Shown: positions 17,102 through 25,034 of the stretch, one piece after another
Position numbering within the stretch: position 1 is the first letter of the stretch
How the letters are laid out: every line of letters starts with the position of its first letter
Assembly (NCBI GenBank): GCA_026390575.1
Contig: JAPLFR010000013.1
Span: 1 to 64,000, forward strand
Source: Ignavibacteriales bacterium
Lineage (GTDB): Bacteria; Bacteroidota; Ignavibacteria; UBA10030
Direction of reading: 5' to 3'
Length of the DNA stretch: 64,000 nucleotides
Notes under the pieces: model-generated
Seen by the model: only the letters and a program-made list of their open reading frames with translations
Databases searched by the model: none
Told to the model about the DNA's origin: nothing
Position numbers and translations under genes: made by a program

Positions 17102-19660
17102 ATGCCTGGATTGAAATACGCTCTTTTTCTAACATTCCTTGTTACTCAAAGCGCAGATGCACAATCCAGCGTCTTTCTTTTCCAACCCGATAGTGTAACG
17201 ATAGCCGCCAATCCGGAATTTCAAGCAAGCAGTCTCCATCGGTTTTTATTCGGTTCACTTTGGCGCGATACGTGGACAACACCGGTAAAAGTAGAAATTC
17301 TGAATTTGGATTCTTCTGCCGGCATTCTTACCTTCGACACGTTGCTCATACGATCACATCAGGGGATCGTTACTCGCTCACTACTCTTTAAAGACAAGAA
17401 CGGAAACGCGCAAACATTTACGCCGAACTATCAGGATTCCGCTTCTTCACTCCCTCAAGAGTTATCAATTCTGTTGCCGCGAGATATTATCGATGACCAA
17501 ATGAGTACATTAAATCCATTTGCATCACTCGTCGTTGCCCCAATTCTACAAGCAGCGGGGCTGGCTTTTCGAGAATCACGTCTTATCTCTCTACCAGACA
17601 ACAAAGACTTTGACAAGAATAATCTGCAAGCCGGAGGAAGGCTTGGAATTCTTGAAGGACCATGGCGCATTCCATTTACAAACATCGCATCTCCTCAGAG
17701 TGAATTATTTGAAACATCGTCGATTCTGGAATCGCTGGAGAATGATCTCCACAATAGAGTTGATGAATTGCATTATCTCAAAGCTCGGCTTATCGATATT
17801 CTCCTTGGCGACTGGGATCGCTCGGCGGATCAATGGCAATGGCTCAAAGTACAAACCCCGACAAGCATCATTTGGGAACCCGTACCGCTTGCACATCGAC
17901 AAGCACTTGTTCGGTTGAATGGTTTGCTCCCTCTTATAGCCGACCTTGCGTTTCCAGAGCTGGAACATTGCGGTGAGAATATTTCCAGCGTCGAGAATAC
18001 CACGCTCACAGGACGTACTCTCGATCGCAGATTATTAATATCTTTTCCAAAACAAACTTGGGACTCGTTGGCGAACTGGATTCAGATTCAGATATCCGAT
18101 TCCGTTCTCATACAGTCAATATCAAAATTACCTGTCCCGATATTAGAAAAGGAAGGAAAATCGATTCTACAGATTCTTCAGGCTCGGCGCGCACAATTGC
18201 CGATGGCAGCGAGTGAATTCTACAAGTTGTCATCGGCATACGTGGAAATCCATGGCAGCAATAAAGCAGAACGCGTAGAAATTCGCAGGATCGGTAGGCA
18301 TATGGTTTCCGTTGCACTATATGATCGTGTCGACACATCACAGACACCTCTCTACCAGCGATTGTTCCACGATGATTTCACAAAAGAGATTCGTCTGCTG
18401 CTCCTTGATGGTGATGATAAGGCGACAATCGAAGGAGAAGAAAACGGCACTATGAAAATTATTGTCGATGGCGGTAGCGGGAAGAATGAACTTGTCGATA
18501 TGAGCAAAAGCAGAAGAGTATTCTCCAACTTGAATCTTTTTGCTTCTGCAGGTGCAGTTTTTTATAATAATAATTCAGTATTGCGTACCAAAATGGGCAG
18601 CAATACTCCAGTGATCCGCAATTGGGGCAGTGAGTGGTCGTTCAGTCCGTGGCTGGATATCAATCCTGATGACGGGCTGTTCATCGGCGGTGGACCTGTC
18701 TATACGCAATATGGCTATCGTATGGAACCATACACTAAACAAATTAGTGTGCGTGCCGGAGTTGCAACGGAAACCGGACGCTACCGCTTAGATGCGACTG
18801 GAGAATTCCGGGATTGGTTTCGCGGTATAAGTACATTCCTTCAATTCCATGCTTCACAGCTCGATTTATCAAATTTTTTCGGACTGGGCAATGAAACGAC
18901 GTACAGCCCATCACTCGACCATTCTGAATTTTATAAAGTTGACCAAAGGCAGGTATTTTTTCGCGCTACAGTCGACTTCGCAATCGCCGCCAACACATCT
19001 GCAGAATTCGGCAGTACCATCAAGCTTATCGACAACAACCCAAAACCGGGCACACTCCTCGACGCTCTCCAACTTTCTTATTATAATAAAAGTCTGACAT
19101 TTTTAAACCTTTCTGCCCGTATTCAAGCAGACAGCCGTGATGCAGACAAGTTACCGACCCGCGGTTTGTTTATGAAAGCAGAGGTTTCCTATCTTCCGAA
19201 AATGTTCGACAATGCAAACACATTCTACAAACTCCGGTGTGAAACTCGGACATACTTTACGCCTGTGAACATTCAAGCATTAACAATTGCTGTAAGAGCA
19301 GCCGGGGAAAAGATATGGGGAAACCATCCTTTCTTTGAGTCTGCTTTTCTTGGAGGCAACGAATCGCTGCGCGGATTCGAACGTCAACGTTTTGCAGGCG
19401 ATGCTTCGTTGCAAGGCGGCATGGAGCTTCGCGCGCGCGTAGCACAGATTCCATTTCTCGTTCCGCTCTGGGCAGGAATTTCGGGATTTGTTGAAACAGG
19501 CAGCGTCTTCATCGATGGTGAACAATCTCACAACTGGCATAACGCTGTCGGTGGTGGGGTATGGTTCTCAATCATAAAACCGGAATATCTCGTCAGTTTT
19601 AGTTTTGCCCGTTCGAAGGATGAAGTTACGTTCTATGCAACACTTGGATTTACGTTTTGA
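17102..19660 (+). CDS. BamA/TamA-family outer membrane protein with a GDWDR-bearing N-terminal domain
   Basis: An 852-residue outer-membrane protein. Signal peptide 1-21 (LTFLVTQSADAQ). The C-terminal ~380 residues form an Omp85-type barrel; the diagnostic motif-3 loop is GGNESLRGFERQRF with R757-G758, and the last strand ends in aromatic F (TLGFTF). In place of ordinary POTRA repeats, residues 25-450 make another domain. It includes LLGDWDRSADQW (G236-R240), a motif shared with the carrier region of metallophosphatase-OMP fusions and reminiscent of HipA/Fam20-like kinases; I do not claim kinase activity. The role may be insertion or secretion of surface proteins or lipids. It is transcribed alone, divergent from pruA. 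Confidence 0.8.
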   Translation: MPGLKYALFLTFLVTQSADAQSSVFLFQPDSVTIAANPEFQASSLHRFLFGSLWRDTWTTPVKVEILNLDSSAGILTFDTLLIRSHQGIVTRSLLFKDKNGNAQTFTPNYQDSASSLPQELSILLPRDIIDDQMSTLNPFASLVVAPILQAAGLAFRESRLISLPDNKDFDKNNLQAGGRLGILEGPWRIPFTNIASPQSELFETSSILESLENDLHNRVDELHYLKARLIDILLGDWDRSADQWQWLKVQTPTSIIWEPVPLAHRQALVRLNGLLPLIADLAFPELEHCGENISSVENTTLTGRTLDRRLLISFPKQTWDSLANWIQIQISDSVLIQSISKLPVPILEKEGKSILQILQARRAQLPMAASEFYKLSSAYVEIHGSNKAERVEIRRIGRHMVSVALYDRVDTSQTPLYQRLFHDDFTKEIRLLLLDGDDKATIEGEENGTMKIIVDGGSGKNELVDMSKSRRVFSNLNLFASAGAVFYNNNSVLRTKMGSNTPVIRNWGSEWSFSPWLDINPDDGLFIGGGPVYTQYGYRMEPYTKQISVRAGVATETGRYRLDATGEFRDWFRGISTFLQFHASQLDLSNFFGLGNETTYSPSLDHSEFYKVDQRQVFFRATVDFAIAANTSAEFGSTIKLIDNNPKPGTLLDALQLSYYNKSLTFLNLSARIQADSRDADKLPTRGLFMKAEVSYLPKMFDNANTFYKLRCETRTYFTPVNIQALTIAVRAAGEKIWGNHPFFESAFLGGNESLRGFERQRFAGDASLQGGMELRARVAQIPFLVPLWAGISGFVETGSVFIDGEQSHNWHNAVGGGVWFSIIKPEYLVSFSFARSKDEVTFYATLGFTF

Positions 19661-19771
19661 AGCTGGATTTGAATGTGCTTTCAGGAGTTGCGTCCTGACA
19701 GGCACAGAACAAGTGAATTGAAGTATCGAGAACAAACCCTTGCCATTACCTCAACAAATCCATTGAGTGTC

Positions 19772-20530
19772 TTACTTTTTCCCGATAAAATCCAAAATAG
19801 CATTGATGATAGTGAGAGGATGTGGCGGACAGCCGGGGATAAACAAATCGATTTTTACCGTATTGACAAATTCGCGATTCAATTCGTTGGATTCAGCAAA
19901 CACACCGCCACTAATTGCGCAGGCGCCGACGGTAATAACAATTTTCGGCTCGCTGATACTTTTATAGGCATCCAGTAAAGCCGGCGCCATATTTTTTGTG
20001 ATAGGCCCGGTGATGACAATGCCATCCGCATGGCGCGGCGAGGCAACGAAATCGATGCCAAAGCGTCCCATATCAAAATTGACATTTCCGCAGGCAGATA
20101 ATTCCATCTCACATCCATTACACCCGCCGGTGGAAACCTGTCTCAGTTTTAAGGAGCGGCCGAACACTGTATGTATTTTTTTCCGTGCTTCGATTGCTGA
20201 TGCAACATAATCAGTATAATCCGTTCCCGGTGCGACAACGAGATGATCTTTCTTTGAGGCCGCTATTTTATAATTATTGCTGAAATGGATTGCTCCATTC
20301 GATGCGCGTTCGCATTCACCGCAAAAAATACATTTTCCAAGATCGATTGCCAACGGATTTTTCGCTATTGCATTCGTTGGGCACATATCGACAACTTCTT
20401 GCCAATCGTTTGTGTGTTTCGTTTCGTCAATAATTGGAAAGCCACGATGCGTTTCCATCAACGCAGCATTTCGAATATCTGCAATCGCTTGAAAGCCATG
20501 ACGTATTCTAAGTTTTATGAGGTCGAGCAT
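19772..20530 (-). CDS. Ehr-type complex small subunit (NuoB/HycG-like) with N-terminal ferredoxin-like domain
   Basis: Electron-transfer subunit of a group 4 hydrogenase/complex I-related membrane complex. The C-terminal half is the NuoB/20-kDa fold, with all four ligands of the proximal [4Fe-4S] (N2-type) cluster: C137 and C140 (GGCNGCE), C204 (VGACAISGG) and C234 (PGCPPHP). The N-terminal part derives from a 2[4Fe-4S] ferredoxin like HycF/NuoI, but only one cluster's ligands remain: C50 (CPTNAI) with C67, C70, C73 (CIFCGEC); the other set is gone. It is the last gene of the operon, 15 bp after the large subunit. A ferredoxin or another soluble partner may deliver electrons here. Confidence 0.85.
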   Translation of the reverse strand: MLDLIKLRIRHGFQAIADIRNAALMETHRGFPIIDETKHTNDWQEVVDMCPTNAIAKNPLAIDLGKCIFCGECERASNGAIHFSNNYKIAASKKDHLVVAPGTDYTDYVASAIEARKKIHTVFGRSLKLRQVSTGGCNGCEMELSACGNVNFDMGRFGIDFVASPRHADGIVITGPITKNMAPALLDAYKSISEPKIVITVGACAISGGVFAESNELNREFVNTVKIDLFIPGCPPHPLTIINAILDFIGKK

Positions 20531-20545
20531 TCTTCACCAATAGTA

Positions 20546-22045
20546 TTACAAATCAATACCACAATAGGAAAGGTTGAAACTCTTGTTGCATAACGGAAAG
20601 TCGGAGATCCCTTCATCGCGGACAGCCAATGCCAAAGCAAGCCAGTTATTAAATGAAGGATCTTTGATTTTCAAACGTTTGATGTTCCCATCATTATCCG
20701 TGAGCAGTACGTGAGCAATTTCACCGCGCCATCCTTCGGTCAGGGAAACGACGAAACGGTTTGGCTGAAGCGAGGATACAATATTCTTTGACTCACCTTC
20801 TGAAAGATTATTCAATTGGTCACGAATTATTTTAACGGATTGCTGAATCTCTACAAAACGAATATATGCTCTTGCAAATACATCCCCGTTGTCCAGCGTT
20901 AATTTATGAACGGGAAAAGATTCATAGGCACCAAACGGATGATCTGCACGTACATCGATTGCGACACCGCTTGCTCGTGCCGCAGGACCAACCATGCCAA
21001 TTTCTCTTGCTGTTTCTTTTTCTATAATTCCGGTCTTTTCAAATCGTTCCAGAGTAGATGCTGACGTGAACAAGACTTCACCCGCCAAAAGCACGTCATC
21101 TTCAAGTTCATTGATTGTTGCCAATATTTTGTCTTGCAACTGCGAAGAGATCGTATAATGAACACCGCCAATTGCTAACAATCCCCTGCCGAATCTGTTG
21201 CCGCAAATGGACATTGTTGTATTGATAACTTTTGTGCGAAGCGCGCCAAACACAGAATTACCTGTCAGATATGCAACGTCACCAGAGAGTGCGGACAAAT
21301 CGCCAAGATGAACAGCGATCCGTTCCAGTTCAAGGGCAATCGTACGTATCGTTTTTACTGTTCGCGAAACCGATATCTTTCCAGCAGATTCCATCGCACG
21401 GACAAATGTACCGCAATGACCAATAACTGTATCGCCGGCAATAGATTCCGATAACTTTTCGAGATAGACAGGGCGATTGTTATTCTTTATGAAGAGCGCT
21501 TCAACCCCGCGATGCTGGAAGCCGTGCTCGATTTCAAGATGATATATTTTTTCACCGTGGCAGGAAAATCTGAAATGGCCGGGTTCGATAATGCCTGCAT
21601 GAATTGGGCCTACACCCACTTCATGAATTTCTTCGCCGGTCATGCTAAAGAATTCGTAGGGTGTTTCACGCTGATCAATTCCGGCAATTCCATGCCGGAC
21701 GGGTTTGAGCCAGGGATGTCCTTCCGGTGTGATTTCAAACTGTTCAAATAGTTCACGTTCAAACAACGATGCGGAAGGTATCTCGGATGTAAAAGAGTGA
21801 TAGTGTGATTGAAAATTAATCTTTGAGGAAGCGACACTCAATCTTGAGTTATTATCATCAGCAACGATCGCGTACATCGCAATTCCGTCGGTTTCTTTAT
21901 CGGCGAAATATTGCACCAATCGCCTACCGCTTTTAATTTTCTCTATGAGCTGATTTCGTAAATCGTCAATATGCAGCCGCGGTATCTCATTCAATGAGAT
22001 TGATTGTAAATTTTTTATTTCGGCCCAATTCAATGGAAACCCCAA
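20546..22045 (-). CDS. Ehr-type complex large subunit (NuoCD/HycE-like) without nickel ligands
   Basis: A fusion of a NuoC-like N-terminal domain (about 1-120) and a NuoD/hydrogenase large-subunit domain (about 135-499; GPIHAGIIEPGHFRF, HGFQHRGVEALF). Energy-converting NiFe hydrogenases bind nickel with an N-terminal ICGIC and a C-terminal DPCxxC. Here the first site reads VIGHCGTF with only C211 left, and the C terminus reads FPLCNKSFNLSYCGIDL, with C486 and C495 but no CxxC. It therefore should not bind Ni-Fe(CN)2CO, and no maturation genes are present. The start is a TTG directly after the preceding TAA and no ATG is available; translation is probably coupled. The reaction catalysed is unknown. 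Confidence 0.83.
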   Translation of the reverse strand: MGFPLNWAEIKNLQSISLNEIPRLHIDDLRNQLIEKIKSGRRLVQYFADKETDGIAMYAIVADDNNSRLSVASSKINFQSHYHSFTSEIPSASLFERELFEQFEITPEGHPWLKPVRHGIAGIDQRETPYEFFSMTGEEIHEVGVGPIHAGIIEPGHFRFSCHGEKIYHLEIEHGFQHRGVEALFIKNNNRPVYLEKLSESIAGDTVIGHCGTFVRAMESAGKISVSRTVKTIRTIALELERIAVHLGDLSALSGDVAYLTGNSVFGALRTKVINTTMSICGNRFGRGLLAIGGVHYTISSQLQDKILATINELEDDVLLAGEVLFTSASTLERFEKTGIIEKETAREIGMVGPAARASGVAIDVRADHPFGAYESFPVHKLTLDNGDVFARAYIRFVEIQQSVKIIRDQLNNLSEGESKNIVSSLQPNRFVVSLTEGWRGEIAHVLLTDNDGNIKRLKIKDPSFNNWLALALAVRDEGISDFPLCNKSFNLSYCGIDL

Positions 22046-23479
22046 TTATTGAAAAAATCCAACAGCGCCATTGAGCAAATCAAGGACTTGCTTCGGCATA
22101 TTTATTCCGATGATACAAAGAATGAGAAGCAGCACCAGTTGAGGCGCATAAGCATAGGCAGCAAATTTTTTACTTCCCGCATTGGCTGTTTGTACATCAC
22201 TAAAAGCCATTTTGAATACAGTGCCGCCCATACCAAACATGATAATCACGAGAAACAAGAAGAATGGGATTGCAAGCCAAGACATTCCACTTAACCAAAA
22301 AGCCCTTACAATTAAAAATTTGCTGATGAAAACAGGAAACGGCGGGAAGCCGATGATAGCAAGCATGGAAATAATCCAAAGCCAGCCGGTCCGCGGATCT
22401 GTTTGAAGCAATCCATTCACTTCTTCAATCCTTTTACTTTTATATAATTGCAGGATATTGCCTGACGTCAGAAACAATGATGCCTTTGAGAGTGAATGAG
22501 CAAGCGTATGAAGAAGAGCGGCGAATATTCCGTACTTGCCAAGTGCAATTCCAATGAAAAGGATGCCCATGTTCTCGATGGAAGAATACGCAAGCATTCT
22601 CTTGTAATTCTTTAATCGCAGCATGAAAACAGCACTCACCATCAAAGAAAGAAAACCGGTAATGAGAAAAAGAAAATTCGAGAAGTCGTCTAACCGAGCA
22701 TGAATAAATATTTCCTGAACACGAAGCAAACCAAGAAGAGCGGAATTCAACAGTGCCCCGGAAAGCAGCGCAGAGACAGGCGAAGGTGCTTCGGAGTGGG
22801 CATCCGGCAGCCATGCATGGATTGGTGCAACACCAATTTTCGTTCCCAATCCAACAAAAATGAATGCAAACGAGACCTTGAGCCAAAACGGATTTATTTC
22901 AGAAGCGCGAGCATAGAGATCCTTGAAGAACAACGAATCAATGTGCCGACTGCCGATAGAAAGCACGATGATGCCGACAAACGCCAGCGCAATTCCAATG
23001 GAACAAATGAAAATGTACTTCCACGCAGCCTCTAAGGATGATTTTTTCTTTTCAAAATAAATCAACATTGCGCTTGTCAATGTCGACGCTTCAATAAAAA
23101 CCCAAAGCGAGGCTAAATGTGTTGAAAGAATGACGCCGCTCATAGAGACAATAAAAAACAGAATTTCAATAATATAGACAGCTTCTTGCTTTGCAGAGAG
23201 CGCATGTATTTTAAAATAAAAAAGACTGTACACTGCGGCGCTGCCAAAGACGAGTGTCATAATTGAAAAGAAGTAGAGTCCTATCGTATCAAATTGAAAG
23301 TATGTTAAAAACCATGTCGGCAGCACGTACCATTCAATATTCATCCACTGTGCCGCAGCAATGACAACATACAGAACGGCAGAACCGATCAAAGCAATGC
23401 GATTCACAAGTTTATTTCTTGCTATCACACTCCATAATCCAAATAGTATCGGCATAAAAAGTACTAATCCAATCATCAT
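22046..23479 (-). CDS. Ehr-type complex antiporter-like membrane subunit (HyfF/NuoN-like)
   Basis: A polytopic Mrp-antiporter-like subunit with about 14 predicted TM helices, expected to move protons or Na+. Key family features are the helix with LWVFIEASTLTSAMLIYFEK (TM5 acidic residue) and the discontinuous helix region KIGVAPIHAWLPDAHSEAPSPVSALLSG, followed by the lysine-bearing KRMLAYSSIENMGI. At about 477 residues it is standard for HyfF/NuoN. It starts at an ATG sharing one base with the previous stop, with AAAGGA upstream; a second ATG immediately follows and may be the true start. Confidence 0.88.
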   Translation of the reverse strand: MMIGLVLFMPILFGLWSVIARNKLVNRIALIGSAVLYVVIAAAQWMNIEWYVLPTWFLTYFQFDTIGLYFFSIMTLVFGSAAVYSLFYFKIHALSAKQEAVYIIEILFFIVSMSGVILSTHLASLWVFIEASTLTSAMLIYFEKKKSSLEAAWKYIFICSIGIALAFVGIIVLSIGSRHIDSLFFKDLYARASEINPFWLKVSFAFIFVGLGTKIGVAPIHAWLPDAHSEAPSPVSALLSGALLNSALLGLLRVQEIFIHARLDDFSNFLFLITGFLSLMVSAVFMLRLKNYKRMLAYSSIENMGILFIGIALGKYGIFAALLHTLAHSLSKASLFLTSGNILQLYKSKRIEEVNGLLQTDPRTGWLWIISMLAIIGFPPFPVFISKFLIVRAFWLSGMSWLAIPFFLFLVIIMFGMGGTVFKMAFSDVQTANAGSKKFAAYAYAPQLVLLLILCIIGINMPKQVLDLLNGAVGFFQ

Positions 23480-24114
23480 CAATCCTTTAATTCTGTAAGT
23501 TCATCAATATGACTGCCGTCGTACATCTCTTGAATTTTGTTGAAGAAAATAACGAAGAGATAAATACCGACAAAAAGATCGAGCAAGACGCCAAGATTCA
23601 CCAGGAAGGGCAATTCGTTGGCGACAGAAAGTGAGAGCAGAAAGATTCCGTTCTCCAGCATCATATAGCAGAGGATGTGCGTAATGATTGTTTTGCGGTT
23701 AATAATGAGGAAGAGGCTTGAAACAATCAACATAATGGATACACCGAAGTAGAGCGGCTTGATGCCGGCATTTGTTTTTGCTGCCCAGAATGCAGCAACA
23801 AATCCAAAAGCAAAAATTGCGCTTGCAAAAATAAGCGAATAAAATTGAGTAATGTAAGGCTCTACTTCCCGTGCAATTTCATTTTTGCGGATGACTGTTA
23901 AGAGAAAGTATGGAATAACAATAGCTTTGATCACTAATGTCTCCAGACTGAGAAATGCAATGTTCAACCAATTGATTTCTTGAATATCCACTATGACAAG
24001 GAGAAAAAGAAGGAATCCTTGCAATGCTAATGTTTTTACATACGCTTCAATGCGACTGACGGCAAAGACATAAAGCATACTTGTACCGAGAAGAATGATC
24101 AGGATATCGGTCAT
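23479..24114 (-). CDS. Ehr-type complex subunit HyfE-like (NuoK-related)
   Basis: A 211-residue membrane protein with about 6-7 TM helices. The C-terminal half is NuoK-like (ITHILCYMMLENGIFLLSLS, with the membrane Glu typical of NuoK, and a final helix ending FFNKIQEMYDG); the N-terminal half is the extra region found in HyfE. It overlaps the preceding gene by 4 bp and the next by 1 bp, so it is translationally coupled. GGAGG lies 6 bases before its ATG. It likely contributes to ion translocation between the antiporter-like subunits. Confidence 0.86.
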   Translation of the reverse strand: MTDILIILLGTSMLYVFAVSRIEAYVKTLALQGFLLFLLVIVDIQEINWLNIAFLSLETLVIKAIVIPYFLLTVIRKNEIAREVEPYITQFYSLIFASAIFAFGFVAAFWAAKTNAGIKPLYFGVSIMLIVSSLFLIINRKTIITHILCYMMLENGIFLLSLSVANELPFLVNLGVLLDLFVGIYLFVIFFNKIQEMYDGSHIDELTELKD

Positions 24115-25034
24115 GAAAGACCTCCGCGCAGAAAGAATGCAACGACTGCAAACGCTGTCAAAGAAAGAGCTGTCATAAGGAAAATGAATTGTGGAACATG
24201 CGACATTCTCGAACGCGCAATGAGCGATTCAACCGCTCCAACGGCTATATATATAAAGATAAGAACCCCGAAAAAGAGGCAGAGCGCAGCGATCGATGGA
24301 AAATATGGCGGAATACATAAATTTGCAATCAACATTGCAATGAGCATCATTTTCATCCCGGCAGCATAAACCATAAAAGCTAAATCAGGGCCGGAGTAGT
24401 CGAGAATCATTACTTCGTGAATCATGGTAAGTTCGAGGTGCGTGTTGGGATCATCAACCGGAACTCGGCTGCCTTCAGCTAAGAGCATAATAAACAATGA
24501 AGCCACTAAAAGAATTTTTACCAAGAGTGAATAACCAGCGCTCACAGTCAGCATCGCAAATATTGCCTCGAACGAGATCTGATTGGTCAATAAGGCAAGT
24601 GTGCCAAGAACAATAAAGAATGCCATCTCTACCAAGGTTGAAAATGTAACCTCTCTGCTCGCTCCCATTCCTTCAAAACTGCTGCCGGTATCTAACGCTG
24701 CAAGCACCAGCATAAATTTTGCCAATCCAAGTGTATATGTGAATACAATGAAATCTCCCGGAAAATGGATGATCGACCCAATAAATGGAATTGGAATAAA
24801 CAACATCGCAAAGAGTGCTGCCGCAATATTTACAGAAGGGGCAATCTTTAATATAAAGGAAGTTGTTTTACTTATGACCTCTCCTTTGCGGAGGAGTTTC
24901 AGGAAATCATAGTACGGTTGAAAAACCGACGCGCCTTTTCTGCCAGCCCATCGGGCTTTGGTTTTATTGATAATGCCAATAAAAAGAAAAGGCAAAACGC
25001 AGGTTATCGCAAAAACAAATATCTTCGTCATCAT
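24111..25034 (-). CDS. Ehr-type complex subunit HyfC/HycD-like (NuoH-related)
   Basis: Membrane anchor subunit, about 307 residues with 8 TM helices, that connects the soluble electron-transfer arm to the ion-pumping arm. Family signatures are ARWAGRKGASVFQPYYDFLKL (the RxGPR-like loop) and the acidic loop AEGSRVPVDDPNTHLELTMIHE, which in complex I shapes the quinone or coupling cavity. I chose the ATG at 25034 (ATGATGA, overlapping the stop of the upstream gene). An in-frame ATG at 25121 would add 29 residues lying wholly inside that gene and without hydrophobic character. Confidence 0.88.
   Translation of the reverse strand: MMTKIFVFAITCVLPFLFIGIINKTKARWAGRKGASVFQPYYDFLKLLRKGEVISKTTSFILKIAPSVNIAAALFAMLFIPIPFIGSIIHFPGDFIVFTYTLGLAKFMLVLAALDTGSSFEGMGASREVTFSTLVEMAFFIVLGTLALLTNQISFEAIFAMLTVSAGYSLLVKILLVASLFIMLLAEGSRVPVDDPNTHLELTMIHEVMILDYSGPDLAFMVYAAGMKMMLIAMLIANLCIPPYFPSIAALCLFFGVLIFIYIAVGAVESLIARSRMSHVPQFIFLMTALSLTAFAVVAFFLRGGLS

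Noticed and set aside
20546-22045. Reading the large subunit as a true NiFe hydrogenase
   Set aside because: Both CxxC nickel motifs are missing and no maturation genes are present.
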